Positions 1 to 9,957 of a stretch of 64,000 bases of DNA are shown piece by piece. Under the pieces are notes generated by a model, which was given only the letters and a program-made list of their open reading frames with translations, had not been told where the DNA came from and searched no databases. This DNA comes from Brevundimonas sp. GTDB lineage: Bacteria > Pseudomonadota > Alphaproteobacteria > Caulobacterales > Caulobacteraceae. The stretch is from NCBI RefSeq assembly GCF_029945885.1, contig NZ_JAQSDK010000014.1, positions 162,475-226,474 on the forward strand, given 5' to 3'. Position numbers and translations under genes: made by a program. The stretch's first letter is position 1. Each line of letters begins with the position of its first letter.

Positions 1-2631
1 GATGTCGGTGGCCGGGTCGGCCGGATCGCCGACCACCAGGGTCGCCAGCGCGCCCTTCAGCCCCTCGATCAGACCCTTGGCCGAGTCCTTGGGCACATAG
101 AGGATGCGCAGGGCCGAACAGCGCTGGCCGGCGCTGCCGAAGGCCGAGTTGATCACGTCGTCCAGCACCTGTTCGCGCAGGGCGGAGGTGTCGACGAACA
201 TGGCGTTCAGCCCGCCCGTCTCGGCGATGAAGGGGATGATGGCCCCGGGGCGGTTGGCCAGGGCGATGTTGATGGCCCGGGCCGTGTTGGTCCCGCCGGT
301 GAAGGCGATGCCGTCGATGCCCGGATGGTTGACCAGGGCCGCGCCCACGGTCTCGCCGCGGCCGGGGACCAGGGCGATCAGCTCGGGCTGCAGCCCGGCC
401 TTCAGGAACAGGCGCACGGCCTCGGCCGCGACCAGCGGCGTCTGTTCGGCGGGCTTGGCCAGAACAGCGTTGCCGGCGGCCAGGGCGGCGGCGATCTGGC
501 CGGTGAAGATGGCCAGCGGGAAATTCCACGGGCTGATACAGGCGAACACGCCGCGGCCGTGCAACATCAGCTGGTTGGTCTCGCCGACCGGCCCGGTCAG
601 GACCTCGGGTCCGGCGAACTGGGTCTCGGCCAGCATGGCGTAGTAGCGGCAGAAGTCGGCGGCCTCGCGCACCTCGGCGACGCCGTCGTTCAGTGTCTTG
701 CCGGCCTCGCGTGCCAGCAGGGCGACGAACCGGTCCATGTCGGCCTCGAGGGCATCGGCCATGTTGCGCAGCACGACGGCCCGCGCCGCCCCGCCGGCCC
801 GGTCCCAGACGATATGGGCGCGCGCGCCCAGTTCGATGGCCTGGTGAATCTCGGTGTCGGTGGCTTCGGACACATAGCCGAGCACGCTGTTGCGGTCCGA
901 CGGGCTGATCACATCGCTCGGGTTTTCACCGGCGCGCAGCACGCCGCTGATGATCGGGCCCGAGTTGAGTTTCTCGCGGTCGATCAGCTCCAGGGCCACG
1001 GCGTGGCGCTCGCGTTCCTCGACCTGGGAATAGTCGCGGCCGAGGGAGTTCAGACGATTTCCGTACATATGCTGGGGGACCGGAATTTTGGGGTGGGGAC
1101 CGGGCTGGGCTTCCAGCACGGTGACGGGATCAAAGGCGACGGTGGTGGCGGGGACCCGCTCGTCGAGCAGGGCGTGAACGAAGGAGGAGTTGGCCCCGTT
1201 CTCGAGCAGGCGGCGCACCAGATAGGGCAGCAGCTCCTCATGCCCGCCGACGGGGGCATAGGCGCGGATCGACATCGCCTCGTCGTTCCAGATCGCCTCG
1301 GCGGCGTCGTACAGGGGCTCGCCCATGCCGTGCAGCCGCTGGAACTCGATCTTGACGTCGGCGGCCTTGGCCATCCGGTGGATGGCGGCCAGGGACACGG
1401 CGTTATGGGTGGCGAACTGGCCGTACAGGTGCGGCGCGGCGTCGATGATGGCGCGGGCGCAGACCAGATAGTTGACGTCGGTGGCCACCTTGGTGGTGAA
1501 GACCGGATAGTCGGGACGGCCGGCGACCTGGGCCCGTTTGATCTCGGTGTCCCAATAGGCCCCCTTGACCAGCCGGACCATCAGCCTGCGGCCCGACTGT
1601 TCGGCCAGGGCGGTGACCCGGGCGATGACCTCGGGGGCGCGCTTCTGATAGGCCTGAACCGCCAGGCCCAGCCCCTTCCACTCGCCCAGGTCGGGGTCGT
1701 TGGCCAGCCGGTCCAGCAGTTTCAGCGACAGGGCCAGCCGGTCGGCCTCCTCCGCGTCCATGCAGAAATTGATGTCGTATTTCGCCGCGATCAGGGCCAG
1801 CCGCTTCACCCGCGGGTACAGTTCGTCCCAGACCCGGGGTTCCTGGGTCGCCTCATAGCGCGGGCACAGGGCCGACAGCTTGACCGAGACCCCGTGGCCG
1901 GTCTGCGGCCCGCGCATGCCCTCGGTGTCGCGCCGCACCTGGCCGACGGCCTCGATGGCCTTGGCGTAGACGACCTCATAGCGGGCCGCGTCCTCACTGG
2001 TGCGGGCACCCTCGCCCAGCATGTCGAAACTGCACAGCCAGCCCTCGCGGGCCGAGCGCTTCAGCGCCCCCTTGATGGTGCGGCCGACGACGAACTGCTC
2101 GCCCATCATCCGCACCGCCGCGGCCACGGCCTGGCGGATCACCGGCTCGCCGATCCGGCCCGCGACCCGGCGCAGGAAGCTGGGCAGGTCGCGCTTGGCG
2201 TCCTCGTCGACCTCGACCAGCTTGCCGGTCAGCATCAGCCCCCAGGTCGAGGCATTGACGAACAGGCTCTCGGACTGGCCCAGATGTTTGGCCCAGTCGG
2301 CCGAACGGATCTTTTCCGAAATCAGCCGGTCGCGCGTCTCCTCGTCGGGGATCCGCAGCAGGGCCTCGGCCATACACATCAGGGCCAGACCCTCGCGGGT
2401 GCCCAGCGAAAACTCCTGCAGGAAGCTCTCGACCACGCCCTGGCGATGGTTGTCCTTGCGGGCCCGCTCGACCAGTTCGACCGCCTCGGCCGCCACAGTC
2501 TGGCGCTCGGCCGGCGTCAGAGGCACCTGGGCCAGCAGCTCGGTCACGACCTCATGCTCGTTGCGAAACTTGCCGCGATCAATCTCGTCCCAGTGGGCGA
2601 GGCTCGAGGGCGAAAACGCGGCAGCCGTCAT
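1..2631 (-). CDS. putA: Bifunctional proline dehydrogenase / delta-1-pyrroline-5-carboxylate dehydrogenase PutA (C-terminus cut by window edge)
   Basis: PutA oxidises proline to glutamate in two steps: FAD-dependent proline dehydrogenase, then an NAD-dependent aldehyde dehydrogenase (ALDH) domain. The 877 visible codons begin at an ATG at 2631 and read off the left edge, so roughly the last 100-200 residues are missing. The proline dehydrogenase barrel fills about residues 60-500 (including VSVKLSALCPRY and the LVKGAYWDTEIKRAQ stretch). The ALDH part starts near 540 and shows the ISPWNFPLAIF, ETGG and AGQRCSA motifs with the catalytic cysteine. The N-terminus is short and has no ribbon-helix-helix domain, so this is the non-autoregulatory PutA type. 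It is divergent from the thioesterase gene, with about 180 bp of shared promoter region. No regulator gene is visible nearby. Confidence 0.95.
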   Translation of the reverse strand, partial: MTAAAFSPSSLAHWDEIDRGKFRNEHEVVTELLAQVPLTPAERQTVAAEAVELVERARKDNHRQGVVESFLQEFSLGTREGLALMCMAEALLRIPDEETRDRLISEKIRSADWAKHLGQSESLFVNASTWGLMLTGKLVEVDEDAKRDLPSFLRRVAGRIGEPVIRQAVAAAVRMMGEQFVVGRTIKGALKRSAREGWLCSFDMLGEGARTSEDAARYEVVYAKAIEAVGQVRRDTEGMRGPQTGHGVSVKLSALCPRYEATQEPRVWDELYPRVKRLALIAAKYDINFCMDAEEADRLALSLKLLDRLANDPDLGEWKGLGLAVQAYQKRAPEVIARVTALAEQSGRRLMVRLVKGAYWDTEIKRAQVAGRPDYPVFTTKVATDVNYLVCARAIIDAAPHLYGQFATHNAVSLAAIHRMAKAADVKIEFQRLHGMGEPLYDAAEAIWNDEAMSIRAYAPVGGHEELLPYLVRRLLENGANSSFVHALLDERVPATTVAFDPVTVLEAQPGPHPKIPVPQHMYGNRLNSLGRDYSQVEERERHAVALELIDREKLNSGPIISGVLRAGENPSDVISPSDRNSVLGYVSEATDTEIHQAIELGARAHIVWDRAGGAARAVVLRNMADALEADMDRFVALLAREAGKTLNDGVAEVREAADFCRYYAMLAETQFAGPEVLTGPVGETNQLMLHGRGVFACISPWNFPLAIFTGQIAAALAAGNAVLAKPAEQTPLVAAEAVRLFLKAGLQPELIALVPGRGETVGAALVNHPGIDGIAFTGGTNTARAINIALANRPGAIIPFIAETGGLNAMFVDTSALREQVLDDVINSAFGSAGQRCSALRILYVPKDSAKGLIEGLKGALATLVVGDPADPATDI

Positions 2632-2813
2632 GCAAACAGAATCCAGAATTTGGGGGCAGGGTGTCTGACCCTGCCGAATGTGAGGGTGCTAGTGAACCCG
2701 TATGGCGAAATTCGTTCGGATCGGGGTACCATCTTCCAGCGAGTGGGACAAAGGCGCTGCGGCTACGCAATGACCCGGAACCGAGCCTCCCCGCCAGACA
2801 GGAACCCTTTGTC

Positions 2814-3221
2814 GTGACCGATCCCGCCGCCGTCCCTGCCCGCCCGGAAGGCGAACCCGTCGGTCGCGTCATCGCCATGCCGGCCGACACCAATCCCGAG
2901 GGCGACATCTTCGGCGGCTGGCTGCTGGCCCATATGGATCTGTGCGGCGCGACCCCGGCCTTCGAGCGCGCCCAGGGCCGCTGTGCCACCATCGCCGTCG
3001 ACGGCATGGTCTTCCTGCAGCCGGTCTCGGTCGGCGATGAGGTCAGTATCTATGCCCGGGTCATCCACACCGGCCGAACCTCGGTGCGGGTCAAGGTCGA
3101 GGCCTGGAAGCGGGCCCGGGGCCAGCATCTGGCCGAGTCGGTTCGGGTCACCGACGGTGTTTTCACCTATGTGGCCATCGGCGAGGATCGAAAACCGCGC
3201 CCCCTGCCGGCCGAGGACTGA
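2814..3221 (+). CDS. Acyl-CoA thioesterase, YciA-like hotdog fold
   Basis: This is a small single-domain hotdog acyl-CoA thioesterase that would hydrolyse acyl-CoA in the cytoplasm. The signature NPEGDIFGGWLLAHMD (about residues 27-42) carries the catalytic aspartate of the YciA family, and the C-terminal half holds the strands of the HTGRTSVRVKVEAWK region. I chose the GTG at 2814, which follows an AGGAA about 10 bases upstream and gives 135 residues, the usual family size. The frame is open further upstream to an ATG at 2661, but that extension has no family resemblance. The exact substrate chain length cannot be read from the sequence. Confidence 0.85.
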   Translation: MTDPAAVPARPEGEPVGRVIAMPADTNPEGDIFGGWLLAHMDLCGATPAFERAQGRCATIAVDGMVFLQPVSVGDEVSIYARVIHTGRTSVRVKVEAWKRARGQHLAESVRVTDGVFTYVAIGEDRKPRPLPAED

Positions 3222-3287
3222 CGCGTCGGGATCCGCCTCGAGGCGTGAAATCTTGACCTTTGGCCCCGCGCGACCTACCTGCAGGGC

Positions 3288-3866
3288 ATGGCCATCCGTC
3301 GCATCCTCGCCGTCGATAACGCTGCCGACACGGCAGTGCTCAAGCAGATTTCCGCCCCCGTGGCCGAGGTCGACTCCGACGTGCGCGCCCTGATGGATGA
3401 CATGCTCGAGACCATGTACGCGGCACCGGGCATCGGCCTGGCCGCCGTTCAGGTGGGCGACGCCCGCCGTGTCATCGTCATGGATCTGGGCGACCGGGCT
3501 CATGCCGGCGAGACCGAGGCCCCCGAACCGGTTGAGGGCGAGGACGAGGATCTGTCGCGCCGCAATCCGCGCTTCTTCGTCAATCCCGAGATCCTCTGGG
3601 CCTCGGACGAGATCTACGCCTACGAAGAGGGCTGCCTGTCGGTGCCCGAATATTTCGACGAGGTCGAACGCCCCGGCAAGGTGCGGATCCGCTACCTCGA
3701 CTATGACGGCAAGTCGGTCGAGGAAGAGGTCGAGGGTCTGTTCGCCGTCTGCATCCAGCACGAGATGGATCACCTCGAGGGCGTGCTGTTCATCGACCAC
3801 CTGTCGCGCCTGAGACGCGAACGGGCCGTGGCCAAGGTCAAGAAACTGGCGCGGATGGCCGCCTGA
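3288..3866 (+). CDS. def: Peptide deformylase
   Basis: Removes the formyl group from the N-terminal methionine of new proteins, the reverse of the modification made by Fmt two genes downstream. All three metal/active-site motifs are present: GIGLAAVQ (48-55), EGCLS (114-118, Cys116) and HEMDH (158-162). At 192 residues it is somewhat longer than usual because of an acidic insertion at about residues 70-93 ([17 protein letters not shown]) between motifs I and II. Its stop overlaps the next start (TGATG), indicating translational coupling. Confidence 0.97.
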   Translation: MAIRRILAVDNAADTAVLKQISAPVAEVDSDVRALMDDMLETMYAAPGIGLAAVQVGDARRVIVMDLGDRAHAGETEAPEPVEGEDEDLSRRNPRFFVNPEILWASDEIYAYEEGCLSVPEYFDEVERPGKVRIRYLDYDGKSVEEEVEGLFAVCIQHEMDHLEGVLFIDHLSRLRRERAVAKVKKLARMAA

Positions 3867-4090
3867 TGGCCCGTCGCGGCGGAAAATCCCGGATCATCGA
3901 TCCCGCCGGTCGCCGACGTCTGACCCGGTCCGAGAAGGTCGGGATCGGCAGTGTCGTGACCCTGGTCGGGGTCGGTCTGCTGGGCCTGGCCGCCGGCCTG
4001 CTGCTGGACCGGATGCTCAATTTCGACTCTGCCCTCGACGTCGGTGGCGAGTGGGACGAGGGCGGCGGCGTCGACACACGCTGGCAGTAG
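3866..4090 (+). CDS. Small single-pass membrane protein of unknown function
   Basis: A 74-residue protein with a basic N-terminus ([11 protein letters not shown]), one hydrophobic helix at about residues 26-48 and an acidic, glycine-rich C-terminal tail. It starts on the last base of the def stop codon and ends 26 bp before fmt, so it is part of the def-fmt-truA transcription unit. I do not recognise a family. The topology (basic side cytoplasmic) suggests the acidic tail is periplasmic. Codon usage matches its neighbours, so I regard it as a real gene. Confidence 0.7.
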   Translation: MARRGGKSRIIDPAGRRRLTRSEKVGIGSVVTLVGVGLLGLAAGLLLDRMLNFDSALDVGGEWDEGGGVDTRWQ

Positions 4091-4116
4091 GCCGCAACCC
4101 CGGCTAAAGGCGGGTC

Positions 4117-5070
4117 ATGCGCCTCGCCTTCATGGGTACCCCCGAATTCGCCGTGCCGTCCCTGGCCGAGATCATTGCCTCCGGCCATGAGGTCGTGGGC
4201 GTCTGGTCCCAGCCGCCCCGTCCGCGGGGGCGCGGCCAGAAATTGACCCCGTCCCCGGTCCAGGCCTTCGCCGAGGTCATGGGCCTGCCGGTGTTCACGC
4301 CGGAGTCGATGAAATCGCCCGAGGCCATCGCCGAATTCCAGGCCCTGGGCCTCGATGCCGCCTGCGTCGTCGCCTATGGCCAGATTCTCAAGCCCGCGGT
4401 GCTCGAGGCCCCGCGGCTGGGCTGTTTCAACCTGCATGGCTCCCTGCTGCCGCGCTGGCGCGGGGCCGCCCCGATCCAGCGCGCCATCATGGCCGGCGAC
4501 GCGGAGACCGGCGTCCAGATCATGCGTATGTCCGAGGGGCTGGACGAGGGCGACGTCCTGCTGTCCGAGACCCTGGCCATCCGGCCCGACGACACCGCCG
4601 CCACCCTGTCCGAGCGCATGGCCACGGTCGGGGCGGGGCTGTGGCCGCGCGCCCTGGGGGCCATCGAACGCGGCGGCGTCACCACGCCGCAGGTCGGCGA
4701 GCCCACCTATGCGAAGAAGATCACCCCGGCCGAGGCGCGGATCGACTGGTCGCGGCCGGCCGCCGCGGTCGACGCCCATATCCGCGGCCTGTCCCCCTTT
4801 CCCGGGGCCTGGTTCCTCGCTCCCGGCCCCGACGGCCCGGTGCGGGTCAAGGTGCTGATGTCGGCCCCGTCTGCGGGCACGGGTGAACCCGGCACCGTGC
4901 TCGATGACGGCCTCAGCGTCGCCTGCGCCGACGGCGCGGTCCGGCTGTTGCGGGTGCAGCGCGAGGGCAGGGCCGCCCAGGCCCCCGACGAATTCCTGCG
5001 CGGCTTCGCCCTGCCGGCCGGCAGTGTGTTGTCGCCCTCGGACAGCGAGCCGCAGCGCGGCGAGCGATAG
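4117..5070 (+). CDS. fmt: Methionyl-tRNA formyltransferase
   Basis: Transfers formyl from 10-formyl-tetrahydrofolate to initiator Met-tRNA. The formyltransferase domain occupies the first ~200 residues, with the motif [20 protein letters not shown] (104-123) containing the catalytic Asn105 and His107, and the aspartate in GLDEGDVLL (about 144). The C-terminal OB-like domain covers about residues 210-310. Length (317) is normal. It lies 26 bp after the small membrane gene and 10 bp before truA. Confidence 0.97.
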   Translation: MRLAFMGTPEFAVPSLAEIIASGHEVVGVWSQPPRPRGRGQKLTPSPVQAFAEVMGLPVFTPESMKSPEAIAEFQALGLDAACVVAYGQILKPAVLEAPRLGCFNLHGSLLPRWRGAAPIQRAIMAGDAETGVQIMRMSEGLDEGDVLLSETLAIRPDDTAATLSERMATVGAGLWPRALGAIERGGVTTPQVGEPTYAKKITPAEARIDWSRPAAAVDAHIRGLSPFPGAWFLAPGPDGPVRVKVLMSAPSAGTGEPGTVLDDGLSVACADGAVRLLRVQREGRAAQAPDEFLRGFALPAGSVLSPSDSEPQRGER

Positions 5071-5080
5071 GGTAACCAGA

Positions 5081-5845
5081 ATGCCCCGCTACCGGCTGAC
5101 CATCGAATATGACGGCCGCGCCTATCACGGCTTCCAGGCCCAGGACGGCCTGCCGACAGTCCAGGGGGCGATCGAGACGGCGGTCACCGCCTTCTGCGGC
5201 CAGACGGTTCGGCTCGTCGCGGCGGGGCGCACCGACACCGGCGTCCACGCCACCGGCCAGGTCATCCATATCGACCTCGACAAGGCCTGGCCCGCGCGGA
5301 CGGTGATGAATGCCCTCAACGCCCATCTGATGAGCGAGGCCGTGGCCATGCTGGACTGCGTGGTGGTTGACGACGACTGGCACGCGCGCTTCTCGGCCAC
5401 CGGCCGCCGCTACCTGTTTCGCCTGCTGAACCGCCCGGCCCCGCCGGCGCTGGACGCGGGCCGGGTCTGGCATGTGAAGAAGCCGCTGGATGCCGACCGG
5501 ATGCAGGCGGCGGCCCTGACCCTGGTCGGGCGGCACGACTTCACCACCTTCCGCGACATCAACTGTCAGGCCAGGTCGCCGCTGCGCACCCTCGACCTCG
5601 CCCGGGTGACCCGGGTCGAGGATGAGATCCATCTGGAGTTCGCGGCCCGCAGCTTCCTGCACAGCCAGGTGCGCTCGATGACCGGGACCCTGGTCCAGGT
5701 CGGGCTAGGGCGCTGGAGCGTTGAGGATGTCGCCGCCGCCCTGGCCGCCCGTGACCGGGCCGCCTGCGGTCCCGTAGCCCCGCCCGACGGTCTGTATCTG
5801 ACCGGGGTCGCCTATGATCCACTGCCTCCGGCCCCGCCCGCATAG
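5081..5845 (+). CDS. truA: tRNA pseudouridine(38-40) synthase TruA
   Basis: Isomerises uridines 38-40 in the anticodon arm of tRNAs. The catalytic aspartate is Asp52 in the AAGRTDTGVHATGQ motif; later conserved blocks include RRYLFRLLNR and the SFLHSQVRSMTGTLVQVG stretch. The start is the ATG beginning MPRYRLTIEYDG, the standard family N-terminus. The frame is open upstream but overlaps fmt. Length 254. It is the last gene of the def-fmt-truA group. Confidence 0.96.
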   Translation: MPRYRLTIEYDGRAYHGFQAQDGLPTVQGAIETAVTAFCGQTVRLVAAGRTDTGVHATGQVIHIDLDKAWPARTVMNALNAHLMSEAVAMLDCVVVDDDWHARFSATGRRYLFRLLNRPAPPALDAGRVWHVKKPLDADRMQAAALTLVGRHDFTTFRDINCQARSPLRTLDLARVTRVEDEIHLEFAARSFLHSQVRSMTGTLVQVGLGRWSVEDVAAALAARDRAACGPVAPPDGLYLTGVAYDPLPPAPPA

Positions 5846-5878
5846 CCAGAACCGGGGTCGATCTGCTAGCAGCGAGCC

Positions 5879-7537
5879 ATGACCCAAGCGCCCAACACCG
5901 CCGCCCGCCGTCTGGTCGAGACTCTCGTGATGAACGGGATCGACCGCGTCTTCTGTGTGCCCGGCGAAAGCTATCTGGCCGTGCTGGATGCTCTCGTCGA
6001 TGTCCGCGACAGGATTCAGGTCATCGCCTGTCGCCACGAGGCCGGGGCCGCCAACATGGCCGAGGCCTGGGGCAAGCTGACCGGCAAGCCCGGCGTCTGC
6101 ATGGTCACCCGCGGACCCGGCGCGACCCATGCCGCGATCGGCGTCCACACCGCCCATCAGGACTCGACCCCGATGATCCTGTTCGTCGGTCAGGTGGCCC
6201 TGTCTGATCGCGGGCGCGGGGCCTTCCAGGAGGTCGACTATCGCGAGGTGTTCGGCGGCCTGGCCAAATGGGCCACCGAGATCGAGAGTCCGCAACGCAC
6301 GGTCGAGATCGTCGAACGCGCCTTTGCCACCGCCCTGCAGGGCCGGATGGGACCGGTGGTCATCGCCCTGCCCGAGGACCTGCTGCATGCGGACGGCGGC
6401 CCGGCCCCGATCCGCCCGGTGGTCCCGGCCCGCGCCGGGCTCGACCCCGTCTTCGCCGAACAGGTCCGCGCCCGCCTCGCCGCTGCCGAACGACCGCTGC
6501 TGGTGCTGGGCGGATCGGGCTGGAGCGACGCCGCCACCGACGCCATCGGCGACTGGGCCGAGCGGCTGGGCCTGCCCGTCGCCCTGTCGTTCCGGCGCAA
6601 GGACCTGATCTCCAACGACCGTCCCAACTATGCCGGCGACCTCGGCCTCGGCTGCAATCCGGCCCTGACCGCCCGGGCCAGGGCCGCCGACCTGATCCTG
6701 GCCATCGGCGCGCGGCTGGGCGAGAATCCGACCCAGGGCTACACCCTGTTCACCCGCGAACAGACCGCCGAACGGCTGATCCACATCCATCCCGGGGCCG
6801 AGGAACTGGGCCGGGTCTGGACCCCGTCGCTCAGCGCCACCGCCGACAACTCCCTGGCGGCCCTGGCCCTGTCACAGATCGATCCGGGCCGGACCTGGAG
6901 CGATCAGGCCACCCAGGCCCACGCCGACTATGAGACCTTCTCGACCCCGGTCACCGTCACCGGTGCGGTCAATATGTCCGAATGCATGACCCATCTGCGG
7001 TCGGTCCTGCCGGACGACGCCATCCTGACCAATGGGGCCGGTAATTTCGCCGCCTGGCTGCACCGCTTCCACCGCCACCGGGCGCGCCGCACCCAGCTGG
7101 CCCCGACCTCGGGGGCCATGGGCTACGGCTTTCCCGCCGCGGTCGCCGCCAAGAGCGCCCACCCGGATCGCGACGTGATCTGCATCGCCGGCGACGGCGA
7201 CTACATGATGACAGGCCAGGAGCTGGCCACGGCGGCCCAGTACGGCATCAATGTCGTCACCGTGATCGTCGACAACGGCACCTACGGCACCATCCGCATG
7301 CACCAGGAAGGCCACTATCCGGGGGCCGAACGGGTCATCGCCACCGACCTGAAGAACCCCGACTTCGTCAAATATGCCGAAGCCTTCGGAGCCTTCGGCA
7401 TCCGCTGCGAGGCCTCCGCCGACTTCCCCGCCGCCCTGGCGGCGGCGCGGAACGCTGGCCGTCCGGCGATCGTTCATCTGGTGACCTCGGCCGAGGACAT
7501 CGCACCGGGTCGGACCATCACGGACCTCAGGCGCTGA
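5879..7537 (+). CDS. Thiamine-pyrophosphate enzyme, acetolactate synthase-like large subunit family
   Basis: A 552-residue enzyme with the three-domain layout of the ThDP-dependent decarboxylase/acetolactate synthase family. The N-terminal PYR domain carries the activating Glu54 in CRHEAGAANMAEAWG. A central Rossmann-like domain covers about 195-330. The C-terminal PP domain has the ThDP/Mg motif GDGDYMM (about 438-444) ending in VDNGTYG. No small regulatory subunit (IlvH) is adjacent, so I do not call it biosynthetic IlvB. The exact substrate is unknown; catabolic acetolactate synthase, glyoxylate carboligase-like and 2-oxoacid decarboxylase roles are all possible. Confidence 0.85.
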   Translation: MTQAPNTAARRLVETLVMNGIDRVFCVPGESYLAVLDALVDVRDRIQVIACRHEAGAANMAEAWGKLTGKPGVCMVTRGPGATHAAIGVHTAHQDSTPMILFVGQVALSDRGRGAFQEVDYREVFGGLAKWATEIESPQRTVEIVERAFATALQGRMGPVVIALPEDLLHADGGPAPIRPVVPARAGLDPVFAEQVRARLAAAERPLLVLGGSGWSDAATDAIGDWAERLGLPVALSFRRKDLISNDRPNYAGDLGLGCNPALTARARAADLILAIGARLGENPTQGYTLFTREQTAERLIHIHPGAEELGRVWTPSLSATADNSLAALALSQIDPGRTWSDQATQAHADYETFSTPVTVTGAVNMSECMTHLRSVLPDDAILTNGAGNFAAWLHRFHRHRARRTQLAPTSGAMGYGFPAAVAAKSAHPDRDVICIAGDGDYMMTGQELATAAQYGINVVTVIVDNGTYGTIRMHQEGHYPGAERVIATDLKNPDFVKYAEAFGAFGIRCEASADFPAALAAARNAGRPAIVHLVTSAEDIAPGRTITDLRR

Positions 7538-7548
7538 CCGGAGCCGCC

Positions 7549-8001
7549 ATGCGCCGTTCGCCCGCCGCCCTGATCGCCCTGCTGCTGGCCGGCTGCGCCG
7601 CCACCGCCCCGATGCCGGATCCGGCCGGACCGGTGGTGGGCAGCGGCGACGACTGTGCCGTCATCGCCGCCGTCGCCCGCGAACACTATGGGTTCAACAG
7701 CACCGACACCCTGCCGCCGCCGCTGTGGCTGGACGACGAGGGTCGCGCCTGGGCCCCGCGCTGCGACTGGGCCCGCTATGGTCTCAGCTTCCCGGAAATC
7801 CACGACCCCGCCCGGACCCCGCCCTCCGGCCAGCCGCTGCGCTGGGTCCAGTTCAAACAGCCCCGCTATGACGGTCAGGGCGCGCTGGTCGACAGCGCCA
7901 TCATGCACGGCCCGCTGGCCGGCAACGGTATCCAGTGCCGGGTTCGCTCCGGTTTTGCCGGCTGGACCGTCAGCGACTGCCGCATCACCTGGGTCAACTA
8001 G
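7549..8001 (+). CDS. Putative lipoprotein, unknown function
   Basis: A 150-residue protein with a signal peptide and lipobox (ALLLAGC, Cys at about 15), so it is probably lipid-anchored in the envelope. The mature part contains five or so cysteines/tryptophans in a compact region and ends in CRITWVN. No recognised domain. It begins 11 bp after the TPP enzyme stop and precedes another lipoprotein gene. Function unknown. Confidence 0.7.
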   Translation: MRRSPAALIALLLAGCAATAPMPDPAGPVVGSGDDCAVIAAVAREHYGFNSTDTLPPPLWLDDEGRAWAPRCDWARYGLSFPEIHDPARTPPSGQPLRWVQFKQPRYDGQGALVDSAIMHGPLAGNGIQCRVRSGFAGWTVSDCRITWVN

Positions 8002-8068
8002 ACCCGGTTGGGGGTTGCGCCGGCCGGGCCCAGCACAGAAGGTCGCCCCCTGTTTTACCGGGGGGCCC

Positions 8069-9913
8069 ATGCGCCGCATTCTGATTTCATCCGTCTCCGT
8101 CCTGTTGCTGACGGCCTGTGCCGGTATCGCCGCGCCCGTGGCCCCGGCGGGTACCCTGACCGCGGCGGTTCCGGCGCAGAGCGAGGACGCCCGGCTGGAC
8201 GCCTTCTTCGATGCGGCCTTCATGGAACGGGTCGCGCTCAGCCCGCAGGGCATGACCTCGCTGGGTATCAAGACTGACTATGACCGGTTGAACGACTACA
8301 CGCCCGCCGCCGACGCCCGGTCACTGGCCCTGGCCGAGGCGCAGCTGGCGCGGATGAAGGCGGAGTTCCGGTTCGAGGCCCTCAGCCCCCGCAGCCAGCT
8401 GTCGTGGCAGCTGTTCGAGGAGGGCGTTGAACGTCAGCTGGCTGGCGCGCGCTGGCGCGACCACGACTATATTTTCGCCGCCAACGGCAATCCGGCGACC
8501 AGCCTGCCGGTGTTCATGATCAACAGCCACCGCATCGACAGCCCGGATGACGCCCGTGCCTATGTCGCGCGTCTGGTCGAGGTAGAACGGGTGCTGGGCG
8601 AGATCTCGGCCGATGTGGAGCGCCGCGCCGCCGCCGGTTTCGTGTCGCCGGCCTTCGTGTTTCCGATCACCCTGACCGACACCCGAAATGTCATCTCCGG
8701 GGCTCCGTTCGACGGCGGTCCCGACAATCCGGTCTGGGCTGATTTCCAGAAGAAGGTCGCCGCCCTCGACACCAGCGACACGGAAAAGGCCGCGCTGCTG
8801 GCCGCCGGGCGCGATGCCCTGACGGGCCCGTTCAGGCGCGGCTATGACGGAATTCTGGCCACGATCGAACGGGTCCAGCCGCTGGCCACCTCCAACGATG
8901 GGGTGTGGCGGCTGCCCGACGGCGACGCCTACTATGCCGAACGGGTGCGGCAATCCACGACCACCGACCTGACCCCGGATCAGATCCACCAGATCGGCCT
9001 GTCCGAGGTGGCGCGTATCCAGGCCGAGATGGAGACCATCAAGGCCCGCGTCGGCTTCACCGGCTCGCTGCAGGACTTCTTCGCCTACATCAAGGGCGAT
9101 CCACGCTTCCAGTATCCGAACACCGCCGAGGGCCGGGAAGCCTATCTGGTCGACGCCCGCGCTGCTGTCGGCGACGCCATGCGGGTCGCGCCGCAGTGGT
9201 TCCACACCCTGCCGCGTGCCGCCCTCGAGGTGCGCGCCGTTGAGGCCTGGCGTCAGGAGACGGCCTCGGTCGCCTTCTACAACCGGCCGGCACCGGACGG
9301 GTCGCGGCCCGGCATCTACTACGTCAACCTGGCGGACATGACCCAGGTGCTGAAGCCCCAGGTCGAGGCCATCAGCTATCACGAGGGCGCGCCCGGTCAC
9401 CATTTCCAGATCGCCTATGCCCAGGAGATCGAGGGCCTGCCGCGCTTCCGTCGCTTCGGCGGCTACGGGGCCTTTTCCGAGGGCTGGGGTCTGTATTCCG
9501 AACTGCTGGGCAAGGAGATGGGCTTCTACCAGGACCCCTATGCCGATTTCGGCCGCCTCTCGCTGGAGATCTGGCGCGCGGCGCGTCTGGTCACCGATAC
9601 CGGCCTGCATGCCAAACACTGGAGCCGTGAACAGGCGATCGCCTATTTCCAGCAGAATACGCTCGTATCCGAACGCGACATCGTCAAGGAGGTCGAGCGC
9701 TACATCACCAACCCCGGCCAGGCGACCAGCTACAAGATCGGCCAGCTGAAGATCCTCGAGCTGCGCGCCCGCGCCCGCCAGGCCCTGGGGGACCGGTTCG
9801 ACATCCGGGATTTCCACGCCGTTGTGCTGGGCGGCGGTGCCGTGCCGCTGGACGTGCTCGAAACCCGGGTCGACGGCTGGATCGCGGCCGGTGGCGGCCG
9901 CCCGGCAGGCTGA
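8069..9913 (+). CDS. DUF885 family lipoprotein, candidate metallopeptidase
   Basis: A 614-residue exported protein with a lipobox-type signal (VLLLTACAG). It carries the DUF885 hallmark YHEGAPGHHF (about 437-446), a metal-binding HExxxxHH motif, followed by FSEGWGLYSELLG (about 468-480), where a further acidic ligand is expected. Family members are annotated as probable zinc peptidases, but the substrate is not established. The start ATG at 8069 is chosen because it gives a clean signal peptide; the frame stays open upstream over the preceding gene. Confidence 0.88.
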   Translation: MRRILISSVSVLLLTACAGIAAPVAPAGTLTAAVPAQSEDARLDAFFDAAFMERVALSPQGMTSLGIKTDYDRLNDYTPAADARSLALAEAQLARMKAEFRFEALSPRSQLSWQLFEEGVERQLAGARWRDHDYIFAANGNPATSLPVFMINSHRIDSPDDARAYVARLVEVERVLGEISADVERRAAAGFVSPAFVFPITLTDTRNVISGAPFDGGPDNPVWADFQKKVAALDTSDTEKAALLAAGRDALTGPFRRGYDGILATIERVQPLATSNDGVWRLPDGDAYYAERVRQSTTTDLTPDQIHQIGLSEVARIQAEMETIKARVGFTGSLQDFFAYIKGDPRFQYPNTAEGREAYLVDARAAVGDAMRVAPQWFHTLPRAALEVRAVEAWRQETASVAFYNRPAPDGSRPGIYYVNLADMTQVLKPQVEAISYHEGAPGHHFQIAYAQEIEGLPRFRRFGGYGAFSEGWGLYSELLGKEMGFYQDPYADFGRLSLEIWRAARLVTDTGLHAKHWSREQAIAYFQQNTLVSERDIVKEVERYITNPGQATSYKIGQLKILELRARARQALGDRFDIRDFHAVVLGGGAVPLDVLETRVDGWIAAGGGRPAG

Positions 9914-9957
9914 AGCCTCTCGCCTCGACGGCCCATCGGCGGTAAAGGGCGCGCGCC

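Noticed and set aside
325..2817. Long plus-strand open frame opposite putA
   Set aside because: It is antisense to a complete, motif-rich PutA; its protein is of Gly/Ala/Asp/Gln-rich composition expected for a GC-rich shadow frame.
4883..5080. Extended TruA start upstream of 5081
   Set aside because: It would overlap fmt by about 190 bp and adds residues unrelated to TruA.
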